In this document: piece by piece, positions 23,424 to 34,919 of the stretch | Numbering within the stretch: the stretch's first letter is position 1 | Layout of the letters: each line of letters starts with the position of its first letter | NCBI GenBank assembly: GCA_027919835.1 | Contig: JANVFP010000033.1 | Location: 62,001-126,000 of the forward strand | Length of the DNA: 64,000 bases | Source of the DNA: Lentinula raphanica | Taxonomy: Eukaryota; Basidiomycota; Agaricomycetes; Agaricales; Omphalotaceae | Direction: 5' to 3' | Program-made: the position numbers and the translations under genes | The notes under the pieces: model-generated | What the model was told of the DNA's origin: nothing | The model's input: the letters and a program-made list of their open reading frames with translations, nothing else | The model's database searches: none

Positions 23424-26245
23424 GTATCAAGGAGGAACACCTTCGGGAGTGGCTTGCTGCTCCAGACTGTTCTATTGACTTGAATACAGCATTGAGTAAA
23501 AGAGTAGATGGAACAGGTCAATGGATTTTGAAGATGCCTCCTTATCTCAAGTGGAGGAAGGAAGGAGGAATTCTCTGGATTCAAGGCAAAGGTAATTTTC
23601 TTCAGTTCTAAGTTTCTCCCAATATCAAACATGATACTCATCTTTACATATTAGCTGGATCAGGCAAAACAATCCTCATGTAAGTTCATTTATATAGACA
23701 CAGATTATCAGAATTATGAATTGAATAATGATAACAATAGGACAAGCAATATTGATAATTTCAGAAAATCAAGTAACTCAAGTTTAGTAGCTTACCATTA
23801 CTTTGATATCCGTGACAACACTGGAGTCAAGACAGGTTACCAAGGACTACTATGCAGCCTCCTCAGGCAATTTGGCCTTCAGGATCACATAATTCATCCT
23901 GTGCTCAAGAATCTGCATGCTTTCTCACAACATGGGCTTTCTCAATCTAAACCAACCACCCATGAATTGCTTGATAGTTTAATGAAAATTATCAAGGATC
24001 TGGTTCAGAAAGGGTGTCAGGTCTATATTTTGATTGATGCACTAAATGAATGCAGAGAGGTGGAATTGGTCTTAAAGCTTCTGGCAGAAATGGGCAATGT
24101 TTCTTCAATTGGAGTGATAGTCTCAAGCCGTGACTATCCACAAGAGGATCTCAACTGTTTCACAACCTCTTTGGACAACTTTAATTTGCTCAATGAAGAT
24201 ATTTCTATCTTCATAGACAGTCAGATACAAACAATATTTCAAGGCATCATGTTGAGAGCTGAGGTGAAGAAAGTATTGATGATGCAATCAGAGAAAGGGT
24301 AAGTAGTCGATCTTTACTCAAAAGTATAATTCTTTTGAAGACACCATTACAGAATTCGGTATATTGAGTGTCAATTGGAATTCTTCAGAGATTTTACTGG
24401 TCTGAAGACTGTAAAGAAAGACCTTGCAAATTTACCTCTGAGCTTGAAGGAAACATATATCAGAACTATTAAAAGATGTCAAGAAGACAAACATCCTGAA
24501 GATGTGCATTATCTTCTTCTATGGCTTTTATTCTCTTATGAACCCTTGCATATCAGTCAAGTTGCAACTATTTTTGCAATTGATCTGGAGCATTCAATGG
24601 TTGAACCTGACATTGAACTGTTAGTTGGGTTAGACAGCCATGTTGATCCAACTTTGGTCACTGTCAATAATGCCAATATAGTCCAGCTTGCACATGCATC
24701 TGTACAGGAGTTCTTACTGGAAAAGCACAATGATGTCCAATCCACATTGTTTGATATCAATGCACAGTTGGCACACAACATTATAGCTCAAATGTGTCTC
24801 ACATATCTTATACAACAAGAAAAGATCTATGATATGGGATCATATACCCTATCTCATGGCAGAAAAGACAGCATTCTGTTTGACCAGTATGCAACCCAAT
24901 ATTGGACAGAACATGTTCAATATAATGAAAAAGCAAACACTTTATCCAAGGATACAGTAAAGCTGATTGAAGCTTTCTTGCAAAAGAATTCTAAACATTT
25001 TATGTACTGGCGCAAGAAGTACATATATGCTGGCAAGAGAATTCCAAGCGGAGGTCATATATTCAGGGACTGTACCCCTCTTCAAATTGTTTCATTTTTT
25101 GGATTCAAAGGAATGACTCAAAGGCTTCTCACTGGCAATGTAAAAATAGGTGCAAGTAGCAGAAACAAGATACTATTAGGTATGTCTCATACACTCTAAT
25201 GCTCTTATGAAAAGATTGCTTACATTGTTAATTAGATACCAATCATGTAGGAGTTGAAATTGGAACAGCAATTCAAGCAGCAGCATCTGGAGGTTTTAGA
25301 GAAATTGTTCAATTATTGCTGGAACATGAAGCAGATGTGAATGTTCAAGGAGGCTTTTTTGGAACAGCACTACAAGCAGCAGCATTTGGAGATTATATGG
25401 AAATTGTTCAACTGTTGTTAAAATATAATGCAAATATCAATGCAAAGGGAGGGCATTATGGAACAGCACTTCAAGCAGCAGCATCACAGGGTAGCAGTAA
25501 GACTATTCAGCTACTGTTGGAGTTTAATGCAGATGTCAATGCTCAGGGAGGATATTTTGGAACAGCTCTTCAGGCAGCAGCATATCAGGGACACAAAGAT
25601 GTTGTTCAAGTTCTGCTCAATCATCAAGCAGATATTAATTTCCAAGGAGGATATCATGGTACAGCACTTCAAGCAGCAGCATTTGGAGGTCACAAGGGAA
25701 CTGTCCAACTGCTCCTCAAGTATAATGCAGATATCAATTCTCAAGGAGGTCACTATGGAACAGCACTGGAAGCAGCAGCCTTTGGTGGTCATAAATCAAT
25801 CATTGAATTACTCCTGAAGCAAAATGTAAAGGTTAATGCCAAAGGAGGATACTATGGCACTGCACTTCAAGCAGCAGTAGTTGGAGGTCATAAAAATATT
25901 GTTGAGCTTCTTTTAAAATCCAATGCAGGTGTGAATATTGCAGGAGGATACTTTGGTACAGCACTCCAAGCAGCAGCATTTTTTGGATACAGAGAAATTA
26001 TTGAGCTGCTCATTAGATACAAAGCAGATATCAATATTCAGAAAGGACAATATGGAACTGCTCTACAAGCAGCTGCTTTTGAAGGCCATCAGGATATCAT
26101 TGTACTTCTCTTAAAACATGGTGCAGATGTTAATGTCCAGGGAGGATGTTATGGAACAGCACTTCGAGCAGCAGTATTCAGAGATCACAAAGAAATTGTT
26201 GAATTTTTCCTAGAACATGGTGCAGATATTAGTAATTATAAGTAA
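23424..26245 (+). CDS. NACHT-ankyrin STAND protein (fungal NLR-like), ten ANK repeats
   Basis: Exons 23424-23591, 23655-23679, 23741-24298, 24353-25179 and 25236-26245, with introns of 63, 61, 54 and 56 bp whose phases all agree. Upstream exon(s) are missing: 23424 follows an acceptor (TTTTTTCAG), not a start codon. Order: the pre-NACHT segment REWLAAPDCS and GTGQWIL; Walker A GKAGSGKT split by intron 1; YHYFDIRD; Walker B VYILIDALNEC; then IVSSRDYP; a region with PLSLKETYIRTIKRC and VQLAHASVQEFLL; then ten 33-residue ankyrin units beginning GTALQAAA. The Walker B reads DALNEC where the paralogue at 17 kb has DAIDEC. Fungal NACHT-ankyrin proteins are thought to be signal-transducing NTPases in non-self recognition and incompatibility. 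The repeats are very alike at DNA level, which suggests recent expansion or gene conversion. Confidence 0.85.
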
Positions 26246-26714
26246 CAAGATCAGGTAAGTATCCAAGTCCAGTCATTGCAATTTTCTTGCTTATTTCAAA
26301 TCCTATCATTTGTAAGAATATTTTGAATCTTGACGCTACCATGGTCAGAGTATATATATACTAAATGCTACAGGTTATGACTCTAGTGATACATAACATT
26401 TGTACAGAATAGAGTATATCTGCAAGCAGTAGTACATCTTTGTTAATTCACAAATCAACCTCTTTTATTTCAACCACAACATCAACTCTCACTGTGGCAT
26501 TCTTTCCTCTACCCTTGAGTTCACGCTGCTTCAACACTGGACAGTCTAATTGTCTGAGGTCATGAGACAGATTCCAGTCATGGAGAGGATGTTTTTGGAA
26601 GGTTTCATCTAATCAGAGGCCAAGAGAGGTGAGTGCATCTCAAAAATCAAAGAGCATCTTATCACTGTTAATTCCTTTCATGCAGGATGGAGATAAGGAG
26701 ACTATGCTGTCCTC

Positions 26715-26768
26715 TATCAGCTAGCAAACACCCAGCCCCTCACTTAGGCAAGGCTTTGTTAGCTGATA
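26715..26768. repeat. Conserved-core hairpin, copy 2
   Basis: Outer stem TATCAGCTAGCAAA pairs with TTTGTTAGCTGATA (13 Watson-Crick pairs plus one G-T). The core reads CCCAGCCCCTCACTTAGGCA followed by AGGC. Confidence 0.75.
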
Positions 26769-27060
26769 CCATTGACCTTGCTACTCTGCAAGACAATCAC
26801 ATCTTAGCCTTTACAAATGGATTGGGTCCCATACTTTACTCAAGCCCTACCTCCTTCTTGCTGCACATCAAGGCTTTGAGCTCTGCCATGCTTTTTGATT
26901 GCAACAAAGAGGCTAGCCACTAGTGAGATCCACGTTGGTTGGTTTAAAGAAGAGGATTGATCCATTACTAATACATTGATTTCATCCAGGTTCAACAACA
27001 CCTATGGGTCTATATTTGCTACACTTGGGCCTTTAACTCCATCCTCTGCTCTTTACATCC

Positions 27061-27118
27061 TTCGCTCCCTCACTCCATCACTCCATCACTCCCTCACTCC
27101 CTCACTCCCTCACTCCTT
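27061..27118. repeat. CTCCMTCA microsatellite
   Basis: About seven tandem 8-bp units alternating CTCCATCA and CTCCCTCA. Confidence 0.85.
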
Positions 27119-28827
27119 GCTCCCTGACCTCCTCAACCCCAAGATATAATCCTAAATCCAGAAGCTGTGTACATGTGGGATCATTTCTATAGCAGTCGGT
27201 GAGCATGCAGTTCCCAATCTCAGTGATTTACTCACCTTTTACTCAGTTTTTGCAGCTCTTGGAAAAGACCAATGAAGAAATCAAGACTTTGGGTCATCCA
27301 AATTCACATGACACCATGATGTAGCTATATTGCAAAGCCTGCTTGTATGTTCTTATCCTATTGCCTGTCATTTGCTTTAAACCTGATGTGTCTTGACTCT
27401 CTTAGGGGATCAAATAATCTAACTTATGGCATTGCTATACTGCAAAGCCTACTTGTATGTTCTTATTACCTTTTGGCTTTTGCTGTAAGCCTGATATGTC
27501 TCTTATCAAGGATGGACATCTAATGGAGGTTCAGTTTCAGAACTCTGAATTTGACTGAGTCAATGGCATGTAGGAGTGGAACATGTTAATGAAGTACTAT
27601 AATTATTTCCTTAAATCAGTGTATGAGTAAAAATATGTCCAATCTATTGTTGCTACAATGTTGTGAAATGTCTCATTGTGTATACCTGCATCAAAGTTAT
27701 GTGAAATTGGGTTATCCTTTTGTCCAAAGATGTCAAAATTTCACCATATGATGTATAAATCTACCAGGGGGTTGTCACATTTTGATACATTTTGTCAAAT
27801 TGTAAAATATGTATTATTTTGTCCAATTCCGTCAGATTCTACCTTAATAACTCAGACTTTTGCATAATCCAACATTTAGGTTTTTCCTGATATGAGCCTG
27901 ATTTGGGTCCACTACTCTTGTGCATTCAATATTTTTAGACATTCTACAGGTGATGTGAAAAGCTACAGCAGGTATTTTCAGCTCCAAGTGAGGATCTTTG
28001 TAAGTTTCTGCAATCCAGCCTGTGAAACTGAGATGGGGGGATTTTCAGATTGCAAGAAATCATTTTCAATTGAGGCTATTTCCTATGTATATAAGCAAGA
28101 CAAAATTGATGAAACATAGAAGATTTATAAAACAAGTGCACTGCCTGAATGTGCATCATGACCAAAACAATCTGCATTAGGAATCTCACTCTATCTTTAC
28201 AGTCTTTCAAAAACTCCAGAGATACTGCCCAAAGTCTAGGGAAATAAATAGTGCTCCCAGGATGCCTGGAGTCTTTGGGTGCTTTGAAGTTGTTTTGAGT
28301 TTCTTGGAGAATCTTTGAAGTTCTTTGAGGCTGCCTCAAGACTTTGAAAGTATTATAAATCTCTTTAGGAATTGGGGGCTATTGCTCCTCCTTGATTTCA
28401 TTGTCAGATTGGTGGGTCAAAGAGGTTGTAGCTTCAGAGGTATTCTATGCATCCTCATTATGTCTGTAATCCAGAGGTACACCATGTTTGTGTTATATAT
28501 GATTTGACAGAATAACAATTTTCTGGATGCATTCAGGAGTCATGGGGTTTCAAGCTTTGGTATGCACAGCTGCAAAGCAGCTAAAGATACACTCTGCACT
28601 GGCTGAGTTAGGAACAATGCTATAAATTTGCATTGCCATTACAACTATGCCATTGTTGCCTCTTGTGTCATTCACATCTGACATTGTCTGCTCTCACCAG
28701 ATCCAAACAATATCAATGGAGGTATTCTGAGTATGCCAGATTACTCAATGGCAGCAGTTATAGGAGATAACTCACTTACCTGTTCCTTTAGTGTCTCAAC
28801 AATGTGCCACAGATCAGCAGTTAACTG

Positions 28828-29336
28828 TGTTGAAACAGCAATCAATCTTACGATAGGTTGATGCTTTTACTCACCGAGTATGAGCTTGCTGAGGAGACTT
28901 CAGATAGCGAAGTTGAGATGATAGAAACTCTTGAATAAGAGGCTTATTGTTACAGAGGAACATCTACAGTATTTATACTAGAAGAGTTAACACCCTATGA
29001 CAATGATGAATAATAATGAATCATGTATACAGCATGTAGGATGAGTAAAGTACGATCATAGGTGTAAAGAATAATGCATATAACATGTGTATGTAGTTCG
29101 TCTAGCACACTGCAAAAGCTGTAGAGCGAATAGCATTAAGAGAGCATAAAGCTGAAATGAAATACAGCAGTAAGGCTGTATGTTGCATGAGAAATAACAA
29201 TAGAATATTGTTAAAGGGCTAAGAAATACATGATAGCTGCATGTCGATCACTCATTAATAGTCAGTGCTATGCTTAGTAAATAAGCGCACATGATATCAT
29301 GATTAGATAGACTTAAGCGCTAATCTAATTTCAACA
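28828..29336 (-). repeat. Copia 3' LTR
   Basis: Starts TGTTGAAAC and ends TTTCAACA; matches 34920-35428 over its full 509 bp. Confidence 0.95.
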
Positions 29337-29345
29337 CTCCCCTTC
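29337..29345 (-). promoter_or_regulatory. Copia polypurine tract
   Basis: The minus strand reads GAAGGGGAG immediately before the 3' LTR, the expected primer site for plus-strand synthesis. Confidence 0.8.
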
Positions 29346-29380
29346 GCTAAAGACCTAGCGAATCATTGAATCATGATAGA

Positions 29381-32300
29381 TTAATGGATGTGTTTAAAAA
29401 GTAAGCCTAAACAATTTCTTAGCTTTACAAACTTGACAAGTGCTAGATTCTTTGTAAGAAGATCTGCAACATTGTCCTCAGTTTGAATATAGTAGAGATC
29501 AATTATTCCGGCTTCTACTTTTTCTCGAATAAAATGATAGCGAATATCAATATGTTTAGTTCGACGTTCCTGCACAGGATTTGACGCAAGGAATGAAGAA
29601 CCTTGATTATCAACCATCAAAGGCATTGATCCAAGTTTAAAACCTATTTCATTGAATAAGGTTTTGATCCACATCAACTGTCGACTAGTGTCAGAAGCAG
29701 CCATATATTCAGCTTCAGTGGATGATAACGCAACAGTTTTTTGTTTGTGACTTGTCCAGCTTACTGAACCTGTTGCAAATGTCACAATCATCCCAGTATG
29801 GGATTTACGATCATTTGAATCAGATGCCCAGTCAGAATCAGAATATGCAATAAATCCTTCTTGTGAAGATCCATCATAGACAAGCGCATAATCCCAAGTG
29901 TATAAAAGATATCGAATTATGTATAGCGCTTTTGCAAGATGATCTTTGCTAGGATTAGCAGAATACTGACTTAACTTGATTACTGCATAAGCAATATCAG
30001 GACGTGTGCCAAGCATTAGATATAACAAAGATCCAATGACACTTTGAAAGCGTCGACGAAGTTCAGCATTTACTGGTTCAGTATTTGCATGAGGAACCCA
30101 TGATGTAGGAAGAGGAGTTTGAGCTTTTTTAGCATTTGCCATGCCAAAACGAGATATGACTTTATCAAGATAAGCTCCTTGATCCAATTTTAAGATTTTC
30201 TTTTTACGGTCGCGGAATATGCGCATACCAAGAAATTCTTTTGGTTCTCCCAAATCACGACATTCCCATACATTCATGAACTCATGCTTCTTCTTCATAA
30301 TGAGATCTTTGTCTGATCCCATAAATAAAGCATCATCAACATAGATTATGGCAATTACGGTTTGCCCATTCTCTTTGAAGACATATACACCAGCGTCAGA
30401 AACACAGCGCTTGAATCCTAGTTTTCCCATGGAAGCATTACATTCCTTCCACCAGGATAAGCTTGCTTGTTTTAGACCGTAAAGCGCTCGGTGTAACCTC
30501 CAAACTTTGGTTTTGTCCTTAACGAAGCCTTCGGGTTGTTCCATATAGATTTCTTCATCAAGCTTGCCATATAAAAAAGCCTGTTTGACGTCAAGAGCCT
30601 GGATTTCCCAGTCTTCTAGGGCAGCTAAAGCAAGAAGAATTCTAACGGTTTCAAATCGCGCTACAGGCGAAAACAACTCGTTATAATCTATCCCTGGTAC
30701 TTGAGAAAAACCTTTTGCGACGAGTCGGGCTTTATATCGACCATCATTTTTTCGGTTAAACACCCATCTGGATTTGATAGGTTTACGACCCTGAGGTAGT
30801 GTAACTTCCTCATATACATGACGTCCTTTCAAACCATCAATCTCCTCTTTGCAAGCATTATTCCATTTAGCCCGTATATCAGGGGGCAAATGACGATAGT
30901 CTCTTTGTGAATTCCATGAGTTAGGATTATCTTTGGTAAGAATATCCCTTGGATTCATGTCTAAGAAACTTTCAGGAATAACATCCGATTGTGCAAGCAA
31001 ATGATTTATAAATTCTACTCCCCCTTCCTGAATGAGTCTAGACATGTTTACATCCATATCATATTCCTGAGATGGTGAACGCATCCGAACTTCTGGTACA
31101 GGAGGAACACGTGGTTCGTAGACTTCATTTCTACGAGGTAATGGACGTATTTGACGCCAACCACTATGTGTTCCAGATGACGGTACCATATCAGGACGGT
31201 TAATTGGTTTAGGAATTCTACGAGGATGTAATCGTTTCCATTCAGCCACTTCGTCTGGATCATAACTAAATGGATTTGGACGAACTGGTGAAGGAGGTCT
31301 ATCATTTTCGGGAGGTGGTGTGGGAGTCCGAGGAGATGGTGCTCGAGATGAGTGATAAGGTGGGGAACCATTATCTGATTCTTGATCAGAATGATCATCA
31401 TTTTGATCATTATCACCAGGCAGATTTGGTGGATCTCGAGAATCCTCATCGGGCAATGTAAAAGGAACGTTATGTGGATTTTCATCCGGATCAAATGGTA
31501 GATCTGTATCAATACCATTCGTTGGTCGTTTATCATGGTTTTCTCTGGGATTAGATAGGACAGGTTCAGAGGGTTTTGTACTATCTTTGCATCGTGGAAA
31601 CCATTGTTCGTAGAAAGTTGCTTGTGGTGCAAAATAGATAGAGTTGTCATTACGCATGAACATATATCCTTTTGTACCCTTGTCATAACCAATGAAGATC
31701 ATTAGTTCGGAATGAGGTGCTTGTTTATTTTTCCTTTTTTCAGGATGAATAAAGACATAAGCAGCACACCCAAATACTCTGAAATAAGAAACATCAGGTA
31801 TTTTTCCGAAGAAAACTTCAATTGGGGTCTTCCAGTTCAATCTTTGAATTGGTGTGCGATTATACACATGCATTGCAGTGTTATACGAAAATTCCCACCA
31901 GGATTCTGGACAGCATGCATGATGACGCATTGCTTCAGATTTTTCCATCATGGTGCGATTTATTCGTTCCGCACGACCATTCTGTTGATGAACATGGGCG
32001 GACGACTTATGAGTTTCTATTCCTTCTTGTTTCAAGAATGTTTCGAATTCTTGTGAAAGAAATTCTCCCCCTCGATCAAAACGTAGACATTTAATCTTTC
32101 GGCCTGTTTGCTTTTCAGCCCAGGATTTAAAATCCTTAAAAGATTGCAAGGCTTCTGATTTTCGTCGTAGTTTTATTGAAGCAGCATGAGATGAACAATC
32201 ATCTAGAAACGTGATCACATACTTGAATTTATGATAAGAGACAGTAGGTATCTCTTTGATATCAGTATGGATGAGATCTAACGGTTCCGATGCTCGTTTC

Positions 32301-34264
32301 TCAGACTTAGGGTAGGATTGAGATTTTTCTTTTCCAAGAGCACAACCTTTGCAAGGTGCATCTTCAGAAGGTATAGAAATCTTAGGAAGTCCTTTGACAT
32401 GGGGTTGTGTATTGCGTAAGACTACTTTACTGGGATGACCAAAGCGATTATGCCATGTGTCATAATCTAGGGGTATTTTATTGACTAGACCTCTTTCTGG
32501 AGTTACAATTGAAGAGGATAGCCAATGAAGATTTTCCCCAGAAGATTTAGGAGCACATGTCATTAAAACTTTCCGATCAGATTTCCGACGAATTTGAGTT
32601 TTATCCTCATCAGAGACTGCAAAGCAGCCTTGTCGGTTTAATAAACCAACAGATAAAAGGCGATGTGTGCATTGCGGTTGGTAAAACACCGGATATAATT
32701 TAGTCGTATGAGTATAATTAAGACCATTATGGTGCTTAATAAATACAGTTCCAACCCCTTTGATTAGGGTTTTGGAGTCTATGTCGGCAGTTTGTACTGG
32801 AATTGGAGTTTCAAGTTCTCTATATTGAGCAAAGTCCTCAATGTGAGGAGTGAAGTGTGCAGAAGCACCGGAGTCAAGCAGCCAAAAGTCTTTTAAAGAC
32901 TGTTCTTGCGAGTTCTCAAACTTAGGAGTATTGACATAATGCACATCAGAATATATTTTATTATCTCCATCGAGGAGATCAGATACTACAGAGTTCATAT
33001 TATATACATGCTGGTCTTTCGACCTTGAGAATGATCGCATGGTGTCATAGAACATCTGTTTAGTCCGGTGCAATTTGTTAATAGTATTTCTCCTGAATTT
33101 AGAAAGAGGAACTTGCCAGTACATGAGGCGCTCATCACCTTCACCTGTAATCTCCATATCGTACATTTCATCTGCCCATGTCAATCTAACCTCCTCCTCT
33201 TCCTGCTTCATGTTAGCAAGAATAGGATCCTCTTCTTCATCCTCATAATTAGGGAGATCATCGAGTTTGAGGGCAGAAGAGGATGCATGGGGTATATTGA
33301 CGACATATGCGGAACTGAATTGAGCCACCGATGAATCAGGTTGCTGAACAGATTCGTGTGCTGATTGATTCGCTTTTCCTTTGCCTTTGCCTTTTCCACG
33401 TCGGGGTTTCTTGTTCTTGTTCTGCGGCGCAGGTGCTGAAGGAGTCTGCTGCCCAGACTTGGGCGCTCCTCCTTTTTGTTTCTTCTGGTCTCGCCATTGT
33501 GAATTATGATCACCATAGCGTTTGATACCAGAGAGCCGGGCAGTAAGAGAAGATTCCGAGTTTTTAATGGAAGTTCGACGGGAATACTCGTCTTGAATGC
33601 CAGATGCGATGTTATTGAGATTTAATGATCTTGCATCATATTGAGACAGCATAGTCATGGCAAGATTATCCCATGAACGAGGCAAGGCGGCAAGAAGAAT
33701 CATGGCTTGAATCTGATCCGTGAGTTTGAGACCAAACTCATCAAGTCGAGTAAAGATTGACCGCAAATTGGCGATAGGCATTGCAGGGTCAGCATCTTCT
33801 CTCAACTCGAAGTTGATTGCCTCTTTGAAAATTCCAAAGATGCCAGCAGCGCGAGGTGTACCATATTGTGTTTTAATCTCGTCCCATGTTTCCTGAGCAG
33901 AGTCTCTGACCATACTCTCTCGAAGACCCTTTGGGAGTTTGAGAGTAATGATACCGATGGCTGAGTCATCTTTTTCATCCCACTCACGAATCTCTTTTTT
34001 GAGTTCAGCAGATGTAGTTTCTACACGGTCCGCTCCAGTTCCTGAATAAGTTTCTTTAGGTCTTTCATCCCGACCAGAAACTACACCCCAAGCTCTAGAG
34101 AAGCGGAGATAGGCAATCATGGTAGACTCCCATTCGCTGTAGTTGGAGCCGTTGAGTTCAGGAATGGCAAAGGCAACAGTGTTGGACATGTTGTATGAAT
34201 AGAGTTCTATAAGAAGAAGAACAGTTTGATTAGAACGTTCCTTCAAGTCATGAACATCGATCAT
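29381..34264 (-). CDS. Copia gag-pol polyprotein
   Basis: Open frame of 1627 codons. The likely start is Met26 at 34189 (MSNTVAFAIPELNG). Order: gag-like N-terminus, followed by a basic KGKGKGK segment in place of a visible CCHC zinc knuckle; aspartic protease with LLDSGASAHF near residue 464; GAG-pre-integrase HNRFGHPS and CKGCALGK; integrase core with HTDIKE (about 666), RFDRGGEF and NGRAERINRT as the D, D, E positions; reverse transcriptase with YVDDALF (about 1310); and RNase H with DSDWASD (about 1478) and SSTEAEYMA. All catalytic motifs are intact and there are no stops. Copia elements make one polyprotein that the protease cleaves. The lack of a zinc knuckle suggests the basic stretch binds the RNA. 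Confidence 0.95.
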   Translation of the reverse strand: MIDVHDLKERSNQTVLLLIELYSYNMSNTVAFAIPELNGSNYSEWESTMIAYLRFSRAWGVVSGRDERPKETYSGTGADRVETTSAELKKEIREWDEKDDSAIGIITLKLPKGLRESMVRDSAQETWDEIKTQYGTPRAAGIFGIFKEAINFELREDADPAMPIANLRSIFTRLDEFGLKLTDQIQAMILLAALPRSWDNLAMTMLSQYDARSLNLNNIASGIQDEYSRRTSIKNSESSLTARLSGIKRYGDHNSQWRDQKKQKGGAPKSGQQTPSAPAPQNKNKKPRRGKGKGKGKANQSAHESVQQPDSSVAQFSSAYVVNIPHASSSALKLDDLPNYEDEEEDPILANMKQEEEEVRLTWADEMYDMEITGEGDERLMYWQVPLSKFRRNTINKLHRTKQMFYDTMRSFSRSKDQHVYNMNSVVSDLLDGDNKIYSDVHYVNTPKFENSQEQSLKDFWLLDSGASAHFTPHIEDFAQYRELETPIPVQTADIDSKTLIKGVGTVFIKHHNGLNYTHTTKLYPVFYQPQCTHRLLSVGLLNRQGCFAVSDEDKTQIRRKSDRKVLMTCAPKSSGENLHWLSSSIVTPERGLVNKIPLDYDTWHNRFGHPSKVVLRNTQPHVKGLPKISIPSEDAPCKGCALGKEKSQSYPKSEKRASEPLDLIHTDIKEIPTVSYHKFKYVITFLDDCSSHAASIKLRRKSEALQSFKDFKSWAEKQTGRKIKCLRFDRGGEFLSQEFETFLKQEGIETHKSSAHVHQQNGRAERINRTMMEKSEAMRHHACCPESWWEFSYNTAMHVYNRTPIQRLNWKTPIEVFFGKIPDVSYFRVFGCAAYVFIHPEKRKNKQAPHSELMIFIGYDKGTKGYMFMRNDNSIYFAPQATFYEQWFPRCKDSTKPSEPVLSNPRENHDKRPTNGIDTDLPFDPDENPHNVPFTLPDEDSRDPPNLPGDNDQNDDHSDQESDNGSPPYHSSRAPSPRTPTPPPENDRPPSPVRPNPFSYDPDEVAEWKRLHPRRIPKPINRPDMVPSSGTHSGWRQIRPLPRRNEVYEPRVPPVPEVRMRSPSQEYDMDVNMSRLIQEGGVEFINHLLAQSDVIPESFLDMNPRDILTKDNPNSWNSQRDYRHLPPDIRAKWNNACKEEIDGLKGRHVYEEVTLPQGRKPIKSRWVFNRKNDGRYKARLVAKGFSQVPGIDYNELFSPVARFETVRILLALAALEDWEIQALDVKQAFLYGKLDEEIYMEQPEGFVKDKTKVWRLHRALYGLKQASLSWWKECNASMGKLGFKRCVSDAGVYVFKENGQTVIAIIYVDDALFMGSDKDLIMKKKHEFMNVWECRDLGEPKEFLGMRIFRDRKKKILKLDQGAYLDKVISRFGMANAKKAQTPLPTSWVPHANTEPVNAELRRRFQSVIGSLLYLMLGTRPDIAYAVIKLSQYSANPSKDHLAKALYIIRYLLYTWDYALVYDGSSQEGFIAYSDSDWASDSNDRKSHTGMIVTFATGSVSWTSHKQKTVALSSTEAEYMAASDTSRQLMWIKTLFNEIGFKLGSMPLMVDNQGSSFLASNPVQERRTKHIDIRYHFIREKVEAGIIDLYYIQTEDNVADLLTKNLALVKFVKLRNCLGLLFKHIH

Positions 34265-34903
34265 ATCAACATTGGTTTTTACTCATTGACTTAAATCACG
34301 GTGTTGATCGCATTTTTCCATCTTGTATCCATCTCCGATCTGATCATTCCTATCAGACTCGGTATATATATAAAACTATATACAAATCCTATGTGTCATT
34401 TGAAAGCTATTCATCTATTGTTCATTAATAGTGCAGTCTAGAAGACGCACATATTAAGCACAAATAGACTAGTAGCGTAAAAGGGACTTAAGACACATGG
34501 TGTAACAGTACTGTAATACGGAGGCCAAGAAAGCCACACATGTTCGCAAATGCCCAGCCTACGCAGAAGTGCTTTTGATTATTCACACTCTGGCAGAAGT
34601 CTACCTGGGAAGAGGGTTTGGACCTCTAACAAACCACCATTAAAGGTGAGAATGCAAAGCTCGTTCATGTGGACTGCCTGTGTATACTACTTGTTAGTTT
34701 TATTCAATGGGATGTCATTTATATTACAGACAGAGCCCTCGGATGGATGGAATAAAGACGATCTAAGGGATTACCTTAAACCAAAACCACAAGCACAACA
34801 TCAAACACTTTTAATACTCGGTCATGAGCATTAGGAAAGCGTTGGTGAACACGATCAACCACTCGTAAAATAACACAGTGGAGTAACGACCAGTGTTGAG
34901 CTA
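34265..34903. other. Copia untranslated leader
   Basis: Region between the primer binding site and the gag-pol frame. No coding potential in the element's sense. It probably holds packaging signals. Confidence 0.6.
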
Positions 34904-34919
34904 ACCGGGGCCCATAACC
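34904..34919 (-). promoter_or_regulatory. Copia primer binding site, half-tRNA type
   Basis: Directly after the 5' LTR the minus strand reads GGTTATGGGCCCCGG. This complements the anticodon-arm sequence of initiator tRNA-Met (..GGGCCCATAACC) rather than a tRNA 3' end. Priming by an internal tRNA fragment is known for Drosophila copia and related elements. The fungus's own tRNA was not available for comparison. Confidence 0.65.

Larger units (their letters stand above)
26246..28827. other. Non-coding stretch with hairpin, microsatellite and local duplication
   Basis: No gene recognised. It contains the conserved-core hairpin (26715-26768), a CTCCCTCA/CTCCATCA microsatellite (27061-27118), and a tandem duplication of about 100 bp in which GCAAAGCCT..TTGTATGTTCTTAT recurs near 27337 and 27441. 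A diverged fragment resembling the CTTTGAG-rich CATCAG elements lies at about 28190-28345. Confidence 0.5.

Noticed and set aside
25511..25792. Minus-strand cysteine-rich frame within the ankyrin repeats
   Set aside because: Antisense shadow of the repeated GTALQAAA coding units.
31048..31692. 214-codon minus-strand frame within Copia
   Set aside because: Shadow frame of the gag-pol coding sequence in a proline/aspartate-rich linker.
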